Assembly (NCBI GenBank): GCA_026545225.1
Contig: CM048849.1
Location: forward strand, 53,824,836 to 53,888,835
Direction of reading: 5' to 3'
DNA from: Cornus controversa
Lineage: Eukaryota > Streptophyta > Magnoliopsida > Cornales > Cornaceae
DNA: 64,000 nt
In this document: positions 11,100-23,400 of the stretch, in pieces
How positions within the stretch are numbered: position 1 is the stretch's first letter
Layout: the number at the start of each line of letters is the position of its first letter
Notes under the pieces: model-generated
The model's input: only the letters and a program-made list of their open reading frames with translations
Told to the model about the DNA's origin: nothing
Databases searched by the model: none
Made by a program: the position numbers and the translations under genes

Positions 11100-11650
11100 G
11101 TTCGACCTGTCAATAGATCATATTTTGATTTGAATCGATCTGATGATTCGAGCCAATAAATAGGAGATGGATTGGACATTTAATCCGATAATTCGTCAGC
11201 GATCCAAATCTGATAATCTGTTAGCTAAACAAATCGGATATGTATTATATTCAATCTGATCCGATAATAACCCGATCCGATATAATATAATATATAATTT
11301 ATTATCCAATGTTATAGTATATAATATTTACATACTATTAAAATATATTTTTTATCATTATTTCCTTCTCATTATTCTCTCTATATATTTTGTCTCTTTT
11401 TATTATTATTATTATTATTATTATTTTTTAATAAAAAGTCAAATACATACTTTTCTACTATTTTTTTTTTTATATTTTATTTTTCTTCTCAAGCTTCTCC
11501 TTTCTTTTTTTTTTTCTTTCTAATCATTATTTGCTAATTTTTTTTTGAAATTACTATTTTTTTTAAAAACAATTACATTCTTTTCAGATCGGATATAAAT
11601 TTAATTATATATAATTCGTCAAGTTACCGGATCGGATCACATATAACTCT
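11100..11650. mobile_element. Copy of a hAT-like non-autonomous element family ('GATCCGA' family)
   Basis: Starts with 'cctgtcaatagatcatatt' and repeats short gatcggat/atccgataa motifs near both ends. The AT-rich core has (TTA)n. It is related in inverted orientation to the outer sequence of the element at 48474-50602: both share 'gtatttgactttttattaa'. The ends of this copy are unclear. Confidence 0.5.
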
Positions 11651-12554
11651 TATTGGATTCCAACGGAATAAGGAGTAATCTATTTATATTCTTTAATTAT
11701 CTTTTCAATTTCTGCAGTCACTAGTACCAGATTAGAGGCCAAAAAGGTCTGTGACTAAACCAGGTTGACCGATCCGATTCAAAGTCCATATTTCACTGGG
11801 AATGGACACTAATTTTAGATTCAAACCCTAAAGGATTGCTTTCAAATATGGATATAAGTGTACGTGCACAAGATGGATATTGATTATGTCCATCGGATTT
11901 GTTCTTGATAAATAATGAATCATCCTTCAATTATAATTTTTCATTTCTTTTCTATTGGGAAGTTTTAACAGGGAATCAGAGACAAGAAGGGCAAGAAAGA
12001 GTTGTCTTGTATCTGTTCTAAGAACTTGGTGATAAAATTAAGAAGCTCGTGACTCACATGGGGGTCTTACTTAGACTAGACTGCATACCAAACAACCCTT
12101 ATTGGCTGCACCAATCTTGGGAACACAAGATTAGCTGTATCCCTCACCTAGCTTATCTGATAACTATCATGTTGACCACCAAAGTTTAAGTGATTTCCAA
12201 CCAATCCAATCCTTTATTTGCATCACAAAATCTGAATTTATTAATCTTCTGCATCTATTTGTGGCCACAACTGGCGGAGAACTATCTGCTGTGGTCAATT
12301 TAGACGTGGCAAACATGCCCCCATAAGCTCTCTCTCCCACTCGACGTCATCTTACTTTTATGTTATGGTCGCATATTTTTTTTTTCTGTCTTTCATTTAT
12401 TTATTTTATTTTTTATCTTAGGAAATCCCTTCTATTTAGATATGATTCTCAAATCTCAATAGGAATTATACAAGTGAGAGTGGTGAATTCAATCACTTGA
12501 CATTATATTTTTTTAAATTAGGCAGACGAATAAAATATCATTACCAATACTTAG

Positions 12555-13045
12555 GAAGGAGTAGGGCAACGTGTCGGGTTTGAGCAGGGATCCCAACCTC
12601 ATCCCCGTTTCCGTTTAGCAATACTCTCCCATCTTCGCTCCCAAACCAATTATTAAACGAGACGGGGTAGGGACGGGACGAAGGCGGGATTTTTTTTTTT
12701 TTTAAAATCTTTTTTAGGAGAGTTTTTTTGTAATTGTATTTTATTTTTATTCTTCACACTCTTATGTGATAAGGTCTTTGATAATTTACATGTGCACCAC
12801 CAATAAAATTTGAAGAACTAAAATTTATACAAGACTAATTTTGTAGGTGTATAATATATATAAGAGTAATATAGTAAATATAAACTGTACGGTGCGGGAA
12901 TTTCTATTCCCATTTTTATCCAACAATCGTGTAGGTTTTTTCTCTCAATTTCATAATCGCTTCAAAACTATTTACACTTTTTCAAAATTAATTTAAGCAA
13001 GACAAGGTGAAGTGGGGGTGGAACGGGACAAATTGTGATCCCTAC
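12555..13045. mobile_element. Possible hAT-type MITE relic
   Basis: G/C-rich subterminal stretches (gtagggcaacgtgtcggg ... gggatcccaacc; gaacgggac ... gatccctac) flank an AT-rich core. The outer bases suggest TAGGG...CCCTA ends. No clean target duplication was found. Confidence 0.35.
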
Positions 13046-13797
13046 CAATTGTACTGTGATCTATGCTTGTTGGTCATGAAAGTAAAATATATTAAAAGAG
13101 TTTCAGCTTGTTGGCCATGAAAGTAAAATAGCAAGTATTTTCTTTTAGAAATACACTGTTTAGGTAAAAGTGTGCTGCTGAAAGCATAAGAAAGTAAAAA
13201 ATGAATATGAATACGAGAACTAACTCGCAACAGATGATTTAGATTCAAAGGGAGAGTGCACAGCAGGTTGAAGGTTATGACTTATGACTGCACACATAAA
13301 TGCGAAAATAGTACCACTAGTTATATTTTTACCTTCAAAGGTAACACTGCTAGCATTTTTAAAATCAAAATGACTTTCGATTTTAAACCAATGTGACAAG
13401 GGCACATGGGAATTACATCATGTTAACATAAATAGTGAGTTCTAAATTCAATGTACATGAGCCTTTGTTTGATTCAGAGTGAAAGCGTTTGAATATTAAT
13501 CTCACTATTGCGATTTCAATTCTCAGGCTAATCACCTTAGAATTGTGGGTGCTCAGTATAGTATAGTGTACCTAGAAATAAATAAAATGCAAGAACTATC
13601 ATGTCAAATTAAAAAAATCAAATTTTATTGATTCCTTGCACCAACCCATTTTCATTTTTTGTTCCACCAGATCAAATGCCATACAAACGAATTATTGTAG
13701 TGTGATCAATTCATCTATCCACACATAAAAGAAATACAAAATTAACAAGACACAGGACTGGAGTGACATGACCACGTGTTTTTAATGATCAATCCAC
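13046..13797. other. Downstream flank of CYP710A, no gene seen
   Basis: AT-rich sequence with short ORFs lacking recognisable domains. It probably includes the 3' UTR of the P450 gene at its right edge. Confidence 0.5.
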
Positions 13798-13830
13798 TTG
13801 AAAGAATTTGAGAAGGGTGACTTTGTAATT

Positions 13831-15351
13831 TCAGCAGGGGGAGGAATAGCCTACGGACCTCCTGGAGAGAAACACTCTGCAATCGTCTTTTGGACAGATT
13901 GTGGGGGTATAAGCGATGTCATCACAACCATCCGTTCGGTGGCGCTTGAAATCCATCAACGATGTGAAGATGGCAATGAAGAGAACCAAATGGTTCAATG
14001 CATACCTCTGGCCCACACACTGGTGTGCCCCAGTTCCAAATGCTAGAAAGTTCTTCTTGTAAATCCGGTCCTCCTGTCTCTCCTCCATGAACCGGTCGGG
14101 ATCAAACCGGTCCGGTTCCGTAAACCCCTGGAACGAAGACTCAAAAACCGAAGGAAAGACGATCGTCCCCTTCGGTATCGTGTAAGATTCCGTCAACTGG
14201 AAGTCCTTACCGGCAATGTGAGGTACCAGCGTCGCCGGCGCCCGGAATCTGATCACTTCCCTCGCCACCGCCTGTGCATACTTCATCTCCGCCAGCTGCT
14301 CCGCCGTGATCAGTGAGTCAGATTCCGGTGACCATATCCCAGCCACCTCCTCCCGGACCTTCGCGAGCACCTCCGGATGCGAGTCCAGCATTGTCACCGC
14401 CCACAGCAGCGACGATGTGGAGGCGTCCTGAGAAGCGAAGAGGAAATCGAAAAGATGGCCCGCGATCTCCATGCTCGCCGTATGCGGTGGCTCCAACTCA
14501 TCGGAGCCGGCAGATTCTCTAACTATATCTTGCATCCAGAAGTCGATGAGACAGGTCGGCTCGTGTCCGGCCTTCATCTTCTTCTTGCTATCTTCGGCAC
14601 AAAGAGCTAGGGTTTCGACGAGTCTCTTCACGGCAAGTCTGGCTTCTCTGAATGCGAAACCAGGAAAATCAATCGGTAACTTCATCAATCCAACATTGAA
14701 GAGATTGTAATCGCGATTGAATCTCTCTCGAGCTTGTTGACTCAAGTAAGGCCCCACGAAAACGGTCTGTGAGGTTTCCAAGTTCATTTGGCGACAGAGC
14801 AATCGAAGAGCGACAGATTCTGAAAAAGAGCTGAATCTGAGGGCCCACATGTTGAGGTGTCTGAGGATAATGTTATGCTGTATCGCGGTGTAGGTGGAGA
14901 GTGCTTTGGGAGTGAAGTTGGGAGCGATCCGACGGCGGAGGTTTTTATGATCTTGGCCCATCATGTAGATGAGGTTGTGATCGCCGAAAAGTTTCTTGCC
15001 GAAAGGGTGGCCGACAAGGTGGAAGGCATCAGGACGGACGTTGGAGAAGATTTGGTGGGAAAGGTCGGAGGAGCGGACGAAGAGGATGAAGCGGCCGATG
15101 ATGTAGTTGGTGGAGAGACCAAGATTGGATGACTTGGCGATAGCTGATTGGTTGTCCCAGAACTTGGTTGGGTTGCGAACCAGAGAGATGGCGCTGCCGA
15201 TGAAAGGGAGGACCAAATATGGGCCTGGGATTGAGGCTTTTTTCTTGAGGTAAGAGACCTGTTCCAGCAAGAGTAGTAGGCCTAGTAGTGAGAGAAAGTA
15301 TGGAGTGGATGATGAGAGGACGGCCCAGATAGAGGAGAACTCCAAGTCCAT
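13831..15351 (-). CDS. CYP710A: Cytochrome P450 710A, sterol C-22 desaturase
   Basis: Single-exon gene of 506 residues, the usual size and structure for plant CYP710A. Known family role: ER-bound P450s that introduce the C-22 double bond into the sterol side chain, converting beta-sitosterol to stigmasterol. Seen here: an N-terminal membrane anchor (about residues 15-30, [12 protein letters not shown]) followed by a basic/proline hinge (KKKASIPGP). The I-helix region is near 300-315 ([12 protein letters not shown]). The ExxR pair is E365/R368 (EVIR). [10 protein letters not shown] motif lies near 413-421. The haem-binding loop is [10 protein letters not shown] with Cys445 as the thiolate ligand. 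No frame break is present, so the copy looks functional. The first ATG, just upstream of the anchor, is taken as the start. No related biosynthetic gene is adjacent. Confidence is high for the subfamily. Confidence 0.96.
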   Translation of the reverse strand: MDLEFSSIWAVLSSSTPYFLSLLGLLLLLEQVSYLKKKASIPGPYLVLPFIGSAISLVRNPTKFWDNQSAIAKSSNLGLSTNYIIGRFILFVRSSDLSHQIFSNVRPDAFHLVGHPFGKKLFGDHNLIYMMGQDHKNLRRRIAPNFTPKALSTYTAIQHNIILRHLNMWALRFSSFSESVALRLLCRQMNLETSQTVFVGPYLSQQARERFNRDYNLFNVGLMKLPIDFPGFAFREARLAVKRLVETLALCAEDSKKKMKAGHEPTCLIDFWMQDIVRESAGSDELEPPHTASMEIAGHLFDFLFASQDASTSSLLWAVTMLDSHPEVLAKVREEVAGIWSPESDSLITAEQLAEMKYAQAVAREVIRFRAPATLVPHIAGKDFQLTESYTIPKGTIVFPSVFESSFQGFTEPDRFDPDRFMEERQEDRIYKKNFLAFGTGAHQCVGQRYALNHLVLFIAIFTSLMDFKRHRTDGCDDIAYTPTICPKDDCRVFLSRRSVGYSSPC

Positions 15352-15460
15352 TGTTGTTATATTAGTTGTTCACTTGTTCTCTCTCTCTCTCTCTCTCTCT
15401 CTCTACCTAGTTGAGAAATGATGGGTTAGAGAGAGGAAGTGATATAACAGAAGTGGGATG
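15352..15460 (-). promoter_or_regulatory. CYP710A leader with CT/GA repeat and TATA-like box
   Basis: Upstream of the ATG on the minus strand is a (GA)n tract (plus-strand ctctctctct, about 15377-15404), typical of plant 5' leaders. A 'ttatatcac' TATA-like element (plus gtgatataac) lies at about 15439-15448, roughly 90 bp from the ATG. The assignment is positional. Confidence 0.5.
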
Positions 15461-17160
15461 GCAAGAAATTAATGGAGGTTTAGAGCTTTGAAGGTAGGTT
15501 GTGGGTCAATATAAGCAAGGTGTTGGTGGTGGGGTGGTGGGGGGCGTTTGAAGAGAATGAACAAAGACCAAATCCAAATTTGTCAGAAATGGGTACATGA
15601 CTCAAAATTTAATAAGTGATTATATTTCTAAACTCCAAAAAATTGCATTTACTATATATATAAAAAAAAATTTATAGAGTTAAGTGGGTACTAATGTACC
15701 CACTGGGGCCTTAATGGCTACGCCCTGGGTACAGACAATAACATTCAGGCTAAAAACAGTACTAATACTAGAATATATACATATTTCATATATATATATG
15801 CCGGAAGCAAAAGGTTCAAAACTTCGTGTGATTTTAAAAAGCTGTAATAAACTCCTGTCTATATTTTAGATTATATTACACCAGCCTTGCTTTGCAAACA
15901 TAAACAAAATATTTTATTTTGCACATATTTTTCTTTTCATTATTATGTTATCTTTTTTATTATTTTAAAAAATAAAAAAATAGAGATAAAAAGTTTTTTT
16001 ATATTCAATTTTTTTTTTACCTTAATAAAAAAAATGAAGAGTTTTATTCCAAGAAAACAATTTCAAAAAAAAAACTAAAAATGGACAATTACATAATAAA
16101 AAAAAATTTAATATTTTTTTTGTTTTCCAAAAACTATTTTCAAAAAAATTTTCATTAGAAGGAGATGATTTTTTTTTTTGTTAAAATTACTCGTAAATAA
16201 AACTTTTTAAAAATTACTTTGCCAGCCTTTGTCAGATTTAGTTCGGTTAACACCGTTAATAGTTTTTGTAAAAGTACCAAGCTACCCTTAATTTTAAAAA
16301 ACACAATTGCTTACCTTCTGCTGATGTCATCAAAACATACAAAATTACATTTTTTACCCTTCTAATTATACCCAGATTCAAATTTGGAAAAGAAAAAAAA
16401 ATTCTCTCCCTCTGTGCATTTCTCGCTCTACCCACAATTCCTCGTAATAGAATCAAACATTCAAACTTATAACTATACCCAGATTCAAGTTTTAAAAAAA
16501 TAAGAAAAAAACAACAAATATGTGATATAGAGATTGGAAGGTGAATTACAGAAAAAGAAACAAAGATTGGAAGCTGTATATACACAAAAAAAAAAAAATG
16601 CAAATATATATGTAAACGTCTTCATCTCTTTGTAACCACAACTCACTTGCCATTGAGCACTAATGTCAATTACAAAGAACTATTCCTAAAACCCATTAAC
16701 AAAAATTGTAAAGATAGAGGGAAAAGAGATGAGCGAGAATCTGTGCATATACAATGAACATGATATACACATGTTTTATATATTTGTGAAATGAGTCTTC
16801 TTTCTTTCTTAAGTTCTAAACATGAATGACACTTCAATAGTGTCCCAAAAATGATTAATTTTGCTCCCATCATCTCCGGTTCTTCAACCTTAATTTGATT
16901 GTTCTGACTCTATGCACACGAACCAAACTGAACTTTCTAAAGAAAGAAGAAGACAAATCTTAGAAAAATATGGTACGAATAGCTATCGGTGGCTTGCTGG
17001 AACATGCGGGTAAAGGGAAGGGTCGGAGATGAGGGTGTTGGAAACCATGCCTTCGGTGCATTGACGAAACATGCCCGTGTAGTGTTAAATTTTAATTTTT
17101 TTTCAAAATTTTCATTTGAGGGTAATAAATCCAAACCTTAGGGGAGGTTAGGGTAATTTA
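15461..17160. other. Intergenic, poly-A/T-rich
   Basis: Many A- and T-runs. A segment near 16010-16170 resembles the foldback at 17170-17470. I see no protein-coding signal. Confidence 0.5.
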
Positions 17161-17169
17161 TCCCAAGTT

Positions 17170-17470
17170 TTTTTAACCTTAATAAAAAAATAGGAGTTTT
17201 TTTTCTAGGAAAAAATTTACTGAAATAATTTTTTGGAAAAAAAAAACTAAATATGCACAATAATAAAAAATTTCGGATTTTTTTGTTTGTTTGTTTCAAA
17301 ATTGTTTTATTTTTATAAATTCTCTCTCTTTTTAATGAAAAAAGTTCTGGAAAATAAAAAAAAATCAAAATTTTTTATTAAGTAATTGTGCATATTTAGT
17401 TTATTTATCTGAAAATTATTTCCGGAATTCTTTTCCCCAAAAAATACTCCTCTTTTTTTTTATTAAGGTA
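17170..17470. mobile_element. Foldback/MITE-like inverted repeat
   Basis: The left arm (accttaataaaaaaatagg, ttttctaggaaaaaat, aaactaaatatgcacaat) is matched in reverse complement by the right arm (attgtgcatatttagttt ... ccccaaaaaatactcctc ... attaaggt), giving a ~300-bp near-palindrome. Confidence 0.6.
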
Positions 17471-17476
17471 AATTAA

Positions 17477-17600
17477 AACTTAATATAAAAGAACCCTTCT
17501 CTTTCTAATGAAAATTTTTCTAGAAAACAAAAAAAAAAAACTTAATATAAAAGAACCCTTCTCTTTCTAATGAAAATTTTTCTAGAAAACAAAAAAAAAA
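17477..17600. repeat. Tandem duplication of a ~62-bp unit
   Basis: 'cttaatataaaagaaccctt ... ctagaaaacaaaaaaaaa' occurs twice in direct succession, almost identical. Confidence 0.85.
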
Positions 17601-17888
17601 TCAAAAATTTTATTACGTAATAGTGCATTTTTAGTTTTTTTTTTCCAAAAAAAAAATTCATCTTTTTTTTATTAAGGTAAAAAAAAACTTTATAAAAAAA
17701 CCTCTCTTCTTTCTATTGTTCTTTATTTGTTATAATAATGGAAATGATAAAATTGTCATAGAAAATGAGAATATGTGTAAAATGGAATACTTTGCTTACT
17801 TTTGCAAATGTGAGGATGTGATATGTTCCAAAATATAGCATAGGGGTTTATTGCACCTTTTAAAATCACGTAGGGTTTTAGGCTCTTT

Positions 17889-17892
<4 letters not shown>

Positions 17893-17928
<36 letters not shown>
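17893..17928. repeat. (TA)n microsatellite
   Basis: About 36 bp of TA repeats. Confidence 0.9.
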
Positions 17929-17932
<4 letters not shown>

Positions 17933-18055
17933 AGTTTGGTATAATAAAAACGAAATTATAATCTAACGGTCAAAAGTGATTAAAAAATCAATCTTGTGGT
18001 TTAAATGTCTTTTATTATTTACGATTAAAAATGACTCTATCTAACCGTCACGATT

Positions 18056-18074
18056 TCAAATAAATAAATAAATA

Positions 18075-18115
<41 letters not shown>

Positions 18116-18140
18116 GAGAGGAGGAGGAGGAGGGGGTGGC
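18056..18140. repeat. (AAAT)n-(TA)n-(GA)n-(GGA)n compound microsatellite
   Basis: Successive AAAT, TA, GA and GGA runs. Confidence 0.9.
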
Positions 18141-19108
18141 CCGGGTGGGTCACGGAGGAGGAGATTTAAAGGGATGGTCATGGGTGGCGTGGGGTTGAAT
18201 GCCAGTTTAGCAAAAAGAAACAAAATATCCAATCATGATCATAGTTCCAATAATGATTTTACCACGAGTATGGTTTAGGACTCGTATTAAAATTCTATAA
18301 ATTTGAGTATAACTTTTAATTTAATCTTGAAACATACCATTTGTTCTTGAATTTTACTTTAAAATAAATCAAATTTGTAAAAAAGTATATGTGAAACGCA
18401 ACGTGTTCTGAAAGTCAAAGTTTTAGCTAACATCTTTCTCATGAATTTGTACACTCCATTTTGTCACATGACATGATATTATTCATTTTAGACCACGCGA
18501 ACATGCATAGTTTTGTTTTTAATTTTTACTCTTAAAATATCTCATATTATTTAGAGAAAACACATAAAGCACATATAAATACATTCTCTCCACGATACGC
18601 AAACGACGTGAATAACACATATAATACATACAAATACATTCTCTTCACGATACGCAAGCTACGTGAGAAATAACATTATATACTTTAGTATACTTCAAAA
18701 CAATCCATGCTCTTGATCATATATTGAAATTAGCGAATGAATGAAGAGAGTCTTTTCATCGTAATAGAACACTCATTATAATTTCAATACAACGATCAAG
18801 AGTGAAAGCACAAAACTCTTGTGATGAGAGAACTATTTTGATGGCTTTCCTCTAGTGTAATCATGTGGTCCATGTAACAAAACGAAACACGTGAATTCTA
18901 TTAACTTTGATTTTTGAATCATCCAAATACTTTTTAATAAAAGTATCACCTTTCCAACATAGTAATAGAGCAATTCTAAATAAAAGTAGTATCCAAATAC
19001 TTTTTATTCATATTAAATTAGCGTACAAGGACGATCAATCAATTCTAAATATAAAAATAGAAAAAAAATTCTTTAAAGAAAGATCTTTCCCAGAGGCTAC
19101 ATGGAAAG

Positions 19109-19156
<48 letters not shown>

Positions 19157-19660
19157 ATTTTTTTTGTGAAGACACGCCCTTCTTTCTACATTTTCAAAAT
19201 GATAGCAAAGAGACATTATTCAAGTCTACATTTTTCAATAATATGCTTTACTAGATGAGGAAATTACGATGACATTATCATATTAGCGGATGTTTACAAT
19301 ACTAAATGCCTTGGCGTGGTTGTAAAGTCATTTTGCATACAATAGTCACACGCACACCATTTGTTCAAGGCAATAAAAAGAGTCTAAGATTGAATGGTAC
19401 AGACATTTCCTTCTCAAACTTTGTAATCATGACGATGGCTTCAAAATGAAGTCGCTTTCAGTCCTACCACCTATTTGACATCAACATTCAAATCATAAAC
19501 AATCAAAACATAGTTTGTCCAGTCCACGCATTCCGTATGGAAAATGATATTGAAACTTGTTTATGATGTTATACACGTCGTCGTCGTGTCTGTTCTTCAA
19601 AAGCCCTTCACTTTAAAGCGTAAGTTTGTCATTTTCCTTTTTTATCTTAAAAATTCAAAG
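18141..19660. other. Intergenic, no gene seen
   Basis: Contains a two-copy ~58-bp direct repeat (about 18560-18670; 'acatataaatacattctc', 'cacgatacgcaa') and a (TA)n microsatellite at about 19112-19153. Short ORFs have no recognisable features. Confidence 0.5.
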
Positions 19661-20474
19661 TAAACATGAATGACAATGAACTATGAGCAAGAATGGACTA
19701 AATTTCGTGTACAAATGTTCTTCAAGGTTGACGACTGTGCCAATGATGCAAGCCCACAACACAAATCAACACAATTAATGGGGGTTGCATTAACACAATA
19801 CCATCCTAAGAACTCACCATTAACTTCATTCGCCAAATACCATTTCAACCAACTACAAATCTGAAACTAACAGACAAAAAAAAAGTCAATCACACCATCT
19901 TGTTATCGCATAAAAAAAGAGGTTGAAGGGAGAGAGAGAGACTTCACCTTCTCACTGAAAATCAATCCGTTTAACCTCAAATCAACAAAACAACGGAGAC
20001 TTCTTGTAAACATTTCTTCAACCAGAAAAGTACAAGTACTTGGGATTTAACCATTTGGATGAAAAAGTACCAAAACCCACTAAACAATTAGGCAAACTAG
20101 GTAGCTGCCAACTTGTTCATAATCAGAGTTTTCTGAAGCATGTACGTTTTAGAATGGGCACTATGCACTTCAGCACTGGTGAAGTTTCGGCCAAGTTCAA
20201 TGTTCGCGCTTTCATGCAAAGTATCTCAAAACCATCAAATGGACTTGAACATAGTCAAGCATATCAATCTACTACATTTTATAATCACAATCTCACAACC
20301 AAGCCCCGTAAATAGATTCCATTTCACTTTCTGAAAACCCGGAGCGAATCCAAGGCAATTCAACACAGATTTTTGGATTAACAAGGATGCGTCAACCAAC
20401 TTAACATCCACTTCACAGTTTTTGTTACTGCCACAGATGTGCATAGTGGGGAAAAAGAAGAAGAAAAAAAAACG
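19661..20474 (-). other. Downstream region of LARP6A, probably including its 3' UTR
   Basis: No coding exon seen. The ORF at 20040-20315 on the plus strand has no domain, and the region lies directly 3' of the LARP6A stop codon. Confidence 0.4.
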
Positions 20475-23400
20475 CTAACTCTGATTGCTAGTGGGAGGCC
20501 GTCCACGTCCCATTGTAAATCCTCTGGTTCCATCTGGCATTCTTGGGCCAGGAGGTGGCTTCGGAATTTCACAGCCGTGACTAGATGAAACAGTTCCATG
20601 ACCTAAAATTGTTTTTCAACCCCCAAAAGAATATTAGTCAGTATAATGAAACAAGATTTCTCACAAAGGGGGGAAAGAAGCAAACTTTTGCTAGGATTTG
20701 TTTGTATACCCTGCCCACCAGAACCACGATATTTCTGTCGCCTTCCACGTCCTCTGTTTCGTCCCCTGTGCCCATTTTTCTCCTTCGACAAATTCTCCTC
20801 CTCCTGTCATAAAGCAGAAGCAATAAACATTAACATATATTCGAACTTGAAAAATAAAATTTCTGCTTCTCAAACACTTCTCATAAATTATAAATCATTA
20901 AATTATTTGTCTATTGTATAGATGCATCTTCTGAAGGGGAAGATTGCTTTCATTTGTGTTAATCTAGAAAACTTCCTGAAGTTCCATTTTCCCCCACTTG
21001 GTTGCTGGAGAACCAACAAAAGGGAAACTAGGAATGTTACAACCATTAGTTGTTGAAAGGACAGTGGTAGTATTTCAAAGAGTTTTTTCCTTTACATACC
21101 TTTACTTAACAAACAATTGGAGCCTGAAACTGAGCCAAAAACCATCACTCATACAGTATGAGCTTTCCAATTAAATACTTCTATTAGTGGCAAGTTTTTT
21201 TCAGTTGATAACAATATTTGATAAAGCACTAGTAACAAGATCATACTACATCAAAATATTATCCACTATTCTCCGTTCATACTGCATTTCGAACAGTGGT
21301 GTCTAAATTTATTTGTGTGGTACATCAACATCATGTTCTCACAGGCCAACATGTATCGGACTTCTATATAAAAGCTCCAACAAAGTAAATCAATACTACT
21401 ATATAAATGTCAATGGCATTTTTGTTTTTATATACATTTTTAATGAATATAATATATACCAATTAGTTTGTAACAACTATATCAACCTTTTTAAATGAAT
21501 AATAAATCACATACTTGTGATACATTTTTCACTTTACAAATTGTATCCATGCACATTCTTATTTTTTATATACATTTTTATGACAATTAATCAAATATGA
21601 ATATTTCATTTTTTAAGATAATTAATCACATCTTTACTTTATAAAATTCTCTTCTCTGAATTTTGCACACACACACATGCACGATATAGACGTGTTATTA
21701 ATGTTTATATGTTGATTATATTGTTTAAAAAACATACTATTTTGTACGATAATAATTTTAATTTACTTTTTCTTTTTCGTCTTTGGATAACTTAAAATCC
21801 TTTTATAATTGTCTTACATAAAACGTGCATAGATTGTATTTTACTAGTATCACTAAATATACAGAACATGGAAAACTGCTAACCTCTTCATCCGGTGTGT
21901 CATCTTGGTGTTCACTAGAATAATGGTTCTCCATATCTCCAGCTGAATCAGATGTTTGGACATTGGTCTTCTTCTCAGACTCCAATTCCCTCCAGCCTTT
22001 TTTCTTCTGTCCATTCTTACCCTAATGTAGTAGAGGAAAAACTAATTATCCATCATTGCTGATTGTTAAAGCAGGTAAAAAGGCCAATTACCATTCGTTT
22101 GAGAAGCTTGACCCGCATGCCATATCTCCAGTCTTGTTCATCATTCAACATGGCCTAACCAATTTATCATCAGCGAAAAGTACCAAATCCTTATAATTTA
22201 TTACTCCAATAAATAAACCATAAGCACAATAAATGAGAAGGGAACTTCACACTCACAGCTTTCTCAGCCGCCTCAACAGTCTCATACTCCACAAGAGCAT
22301 GTAACTGCAAACAGAAAGCAGAAGGATGCATTAATTGTCCAACAAAATTAACACACTACAATTACAAGACTCCAACATTCTTCAGATGATATTCAAAACT
22401 GGACAAATCAGTAATCAGATTGATTAATTTTCATACATCATGCCGTCAAATTTGTGCAATATATATATATGTGTGAGTGTGCAAATTTTCACATTAGAAA
22501 CCATCTAATTTGGTTCCATACCTTACCAAGTAGCAGCTTCTCTGCAATTGTGCGTTTTTTGTGATCCCCCACAGCATGTGGGTCGTGGATGCAAATATTC
22601 TTTATACTGAAATATTTAAGATCATTCTACAGCTGTTACACATCTAAATAAGAAAGCAAAAATTAAAGATAAAACTGCATGAAAGGCGGATGGAGAAAAA
22701 AAAACATACTTTCCAGCTTCCCCGAATATTCTCTGAATATTCTCTGTTGAATGATCCTCAGGTAGATTTTCTACCAAAACAGTGCATAACTAGGGTCTAC
22801 CAATTAGATGCTAAAGATTTTCAAAAACAGTACACATTGAAATACTAAGTTTTCAATTTCATAAATACCTTTGCATCCCTGACCTCCGTGAATGGAAGAG
22901 GATTAAGTCGCCTCACCCTCTTCCCATCTGAACTTACAACCTGCAGTTACCCATAAAAGAGATTCGTCTTCATAATTTTAACCATGGGAAGCAGAGACAA
23001 GAAAATTTCCAGATGCCAAGGAAAGGGCCAATATAAGCAATAGACTAAGCCTGCATTAAGCACCTAAAAGGATGTATATGTTGTAATTTTAGCGCAGAGA
23101 ATCCTTTTATATTGGGAGAGGGGGGAAGAATAGGAAATTCAAAAACAAATGGAAAATGAAGTTCCTGGAGAAAATATATAGCTTACAAGCAGAGAAGATT
23201 CTCTGAGTGCAGTCACTATCAATGACCTGTCTTGGCTGAGCTTTTTCATTTTCCTAAAGGAAGAAATAACAGCAACAGGAACTGCAAAAAGCAACGTGCC
23301 ACTTATTTGCACTGCAACTTCTCGACAAAATAATTATAAAGAAAATCTTAAAACTAAAAGAACAGAAATTGTAATCCTTGACCCCCCCCCCCCCCCCAAG

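Noticed and set aside
13798-15132. Plus-strand ORFs opposite CYP710A
   Set aside because: Antisense shadows of a clear P450 coding sequence.
20040-20315. 91-codon ORF downstream of LARP6A
   Set aside because: No recognisable domain. It lies in the likely 3' UTR/downstream region of a gene on the other strand.
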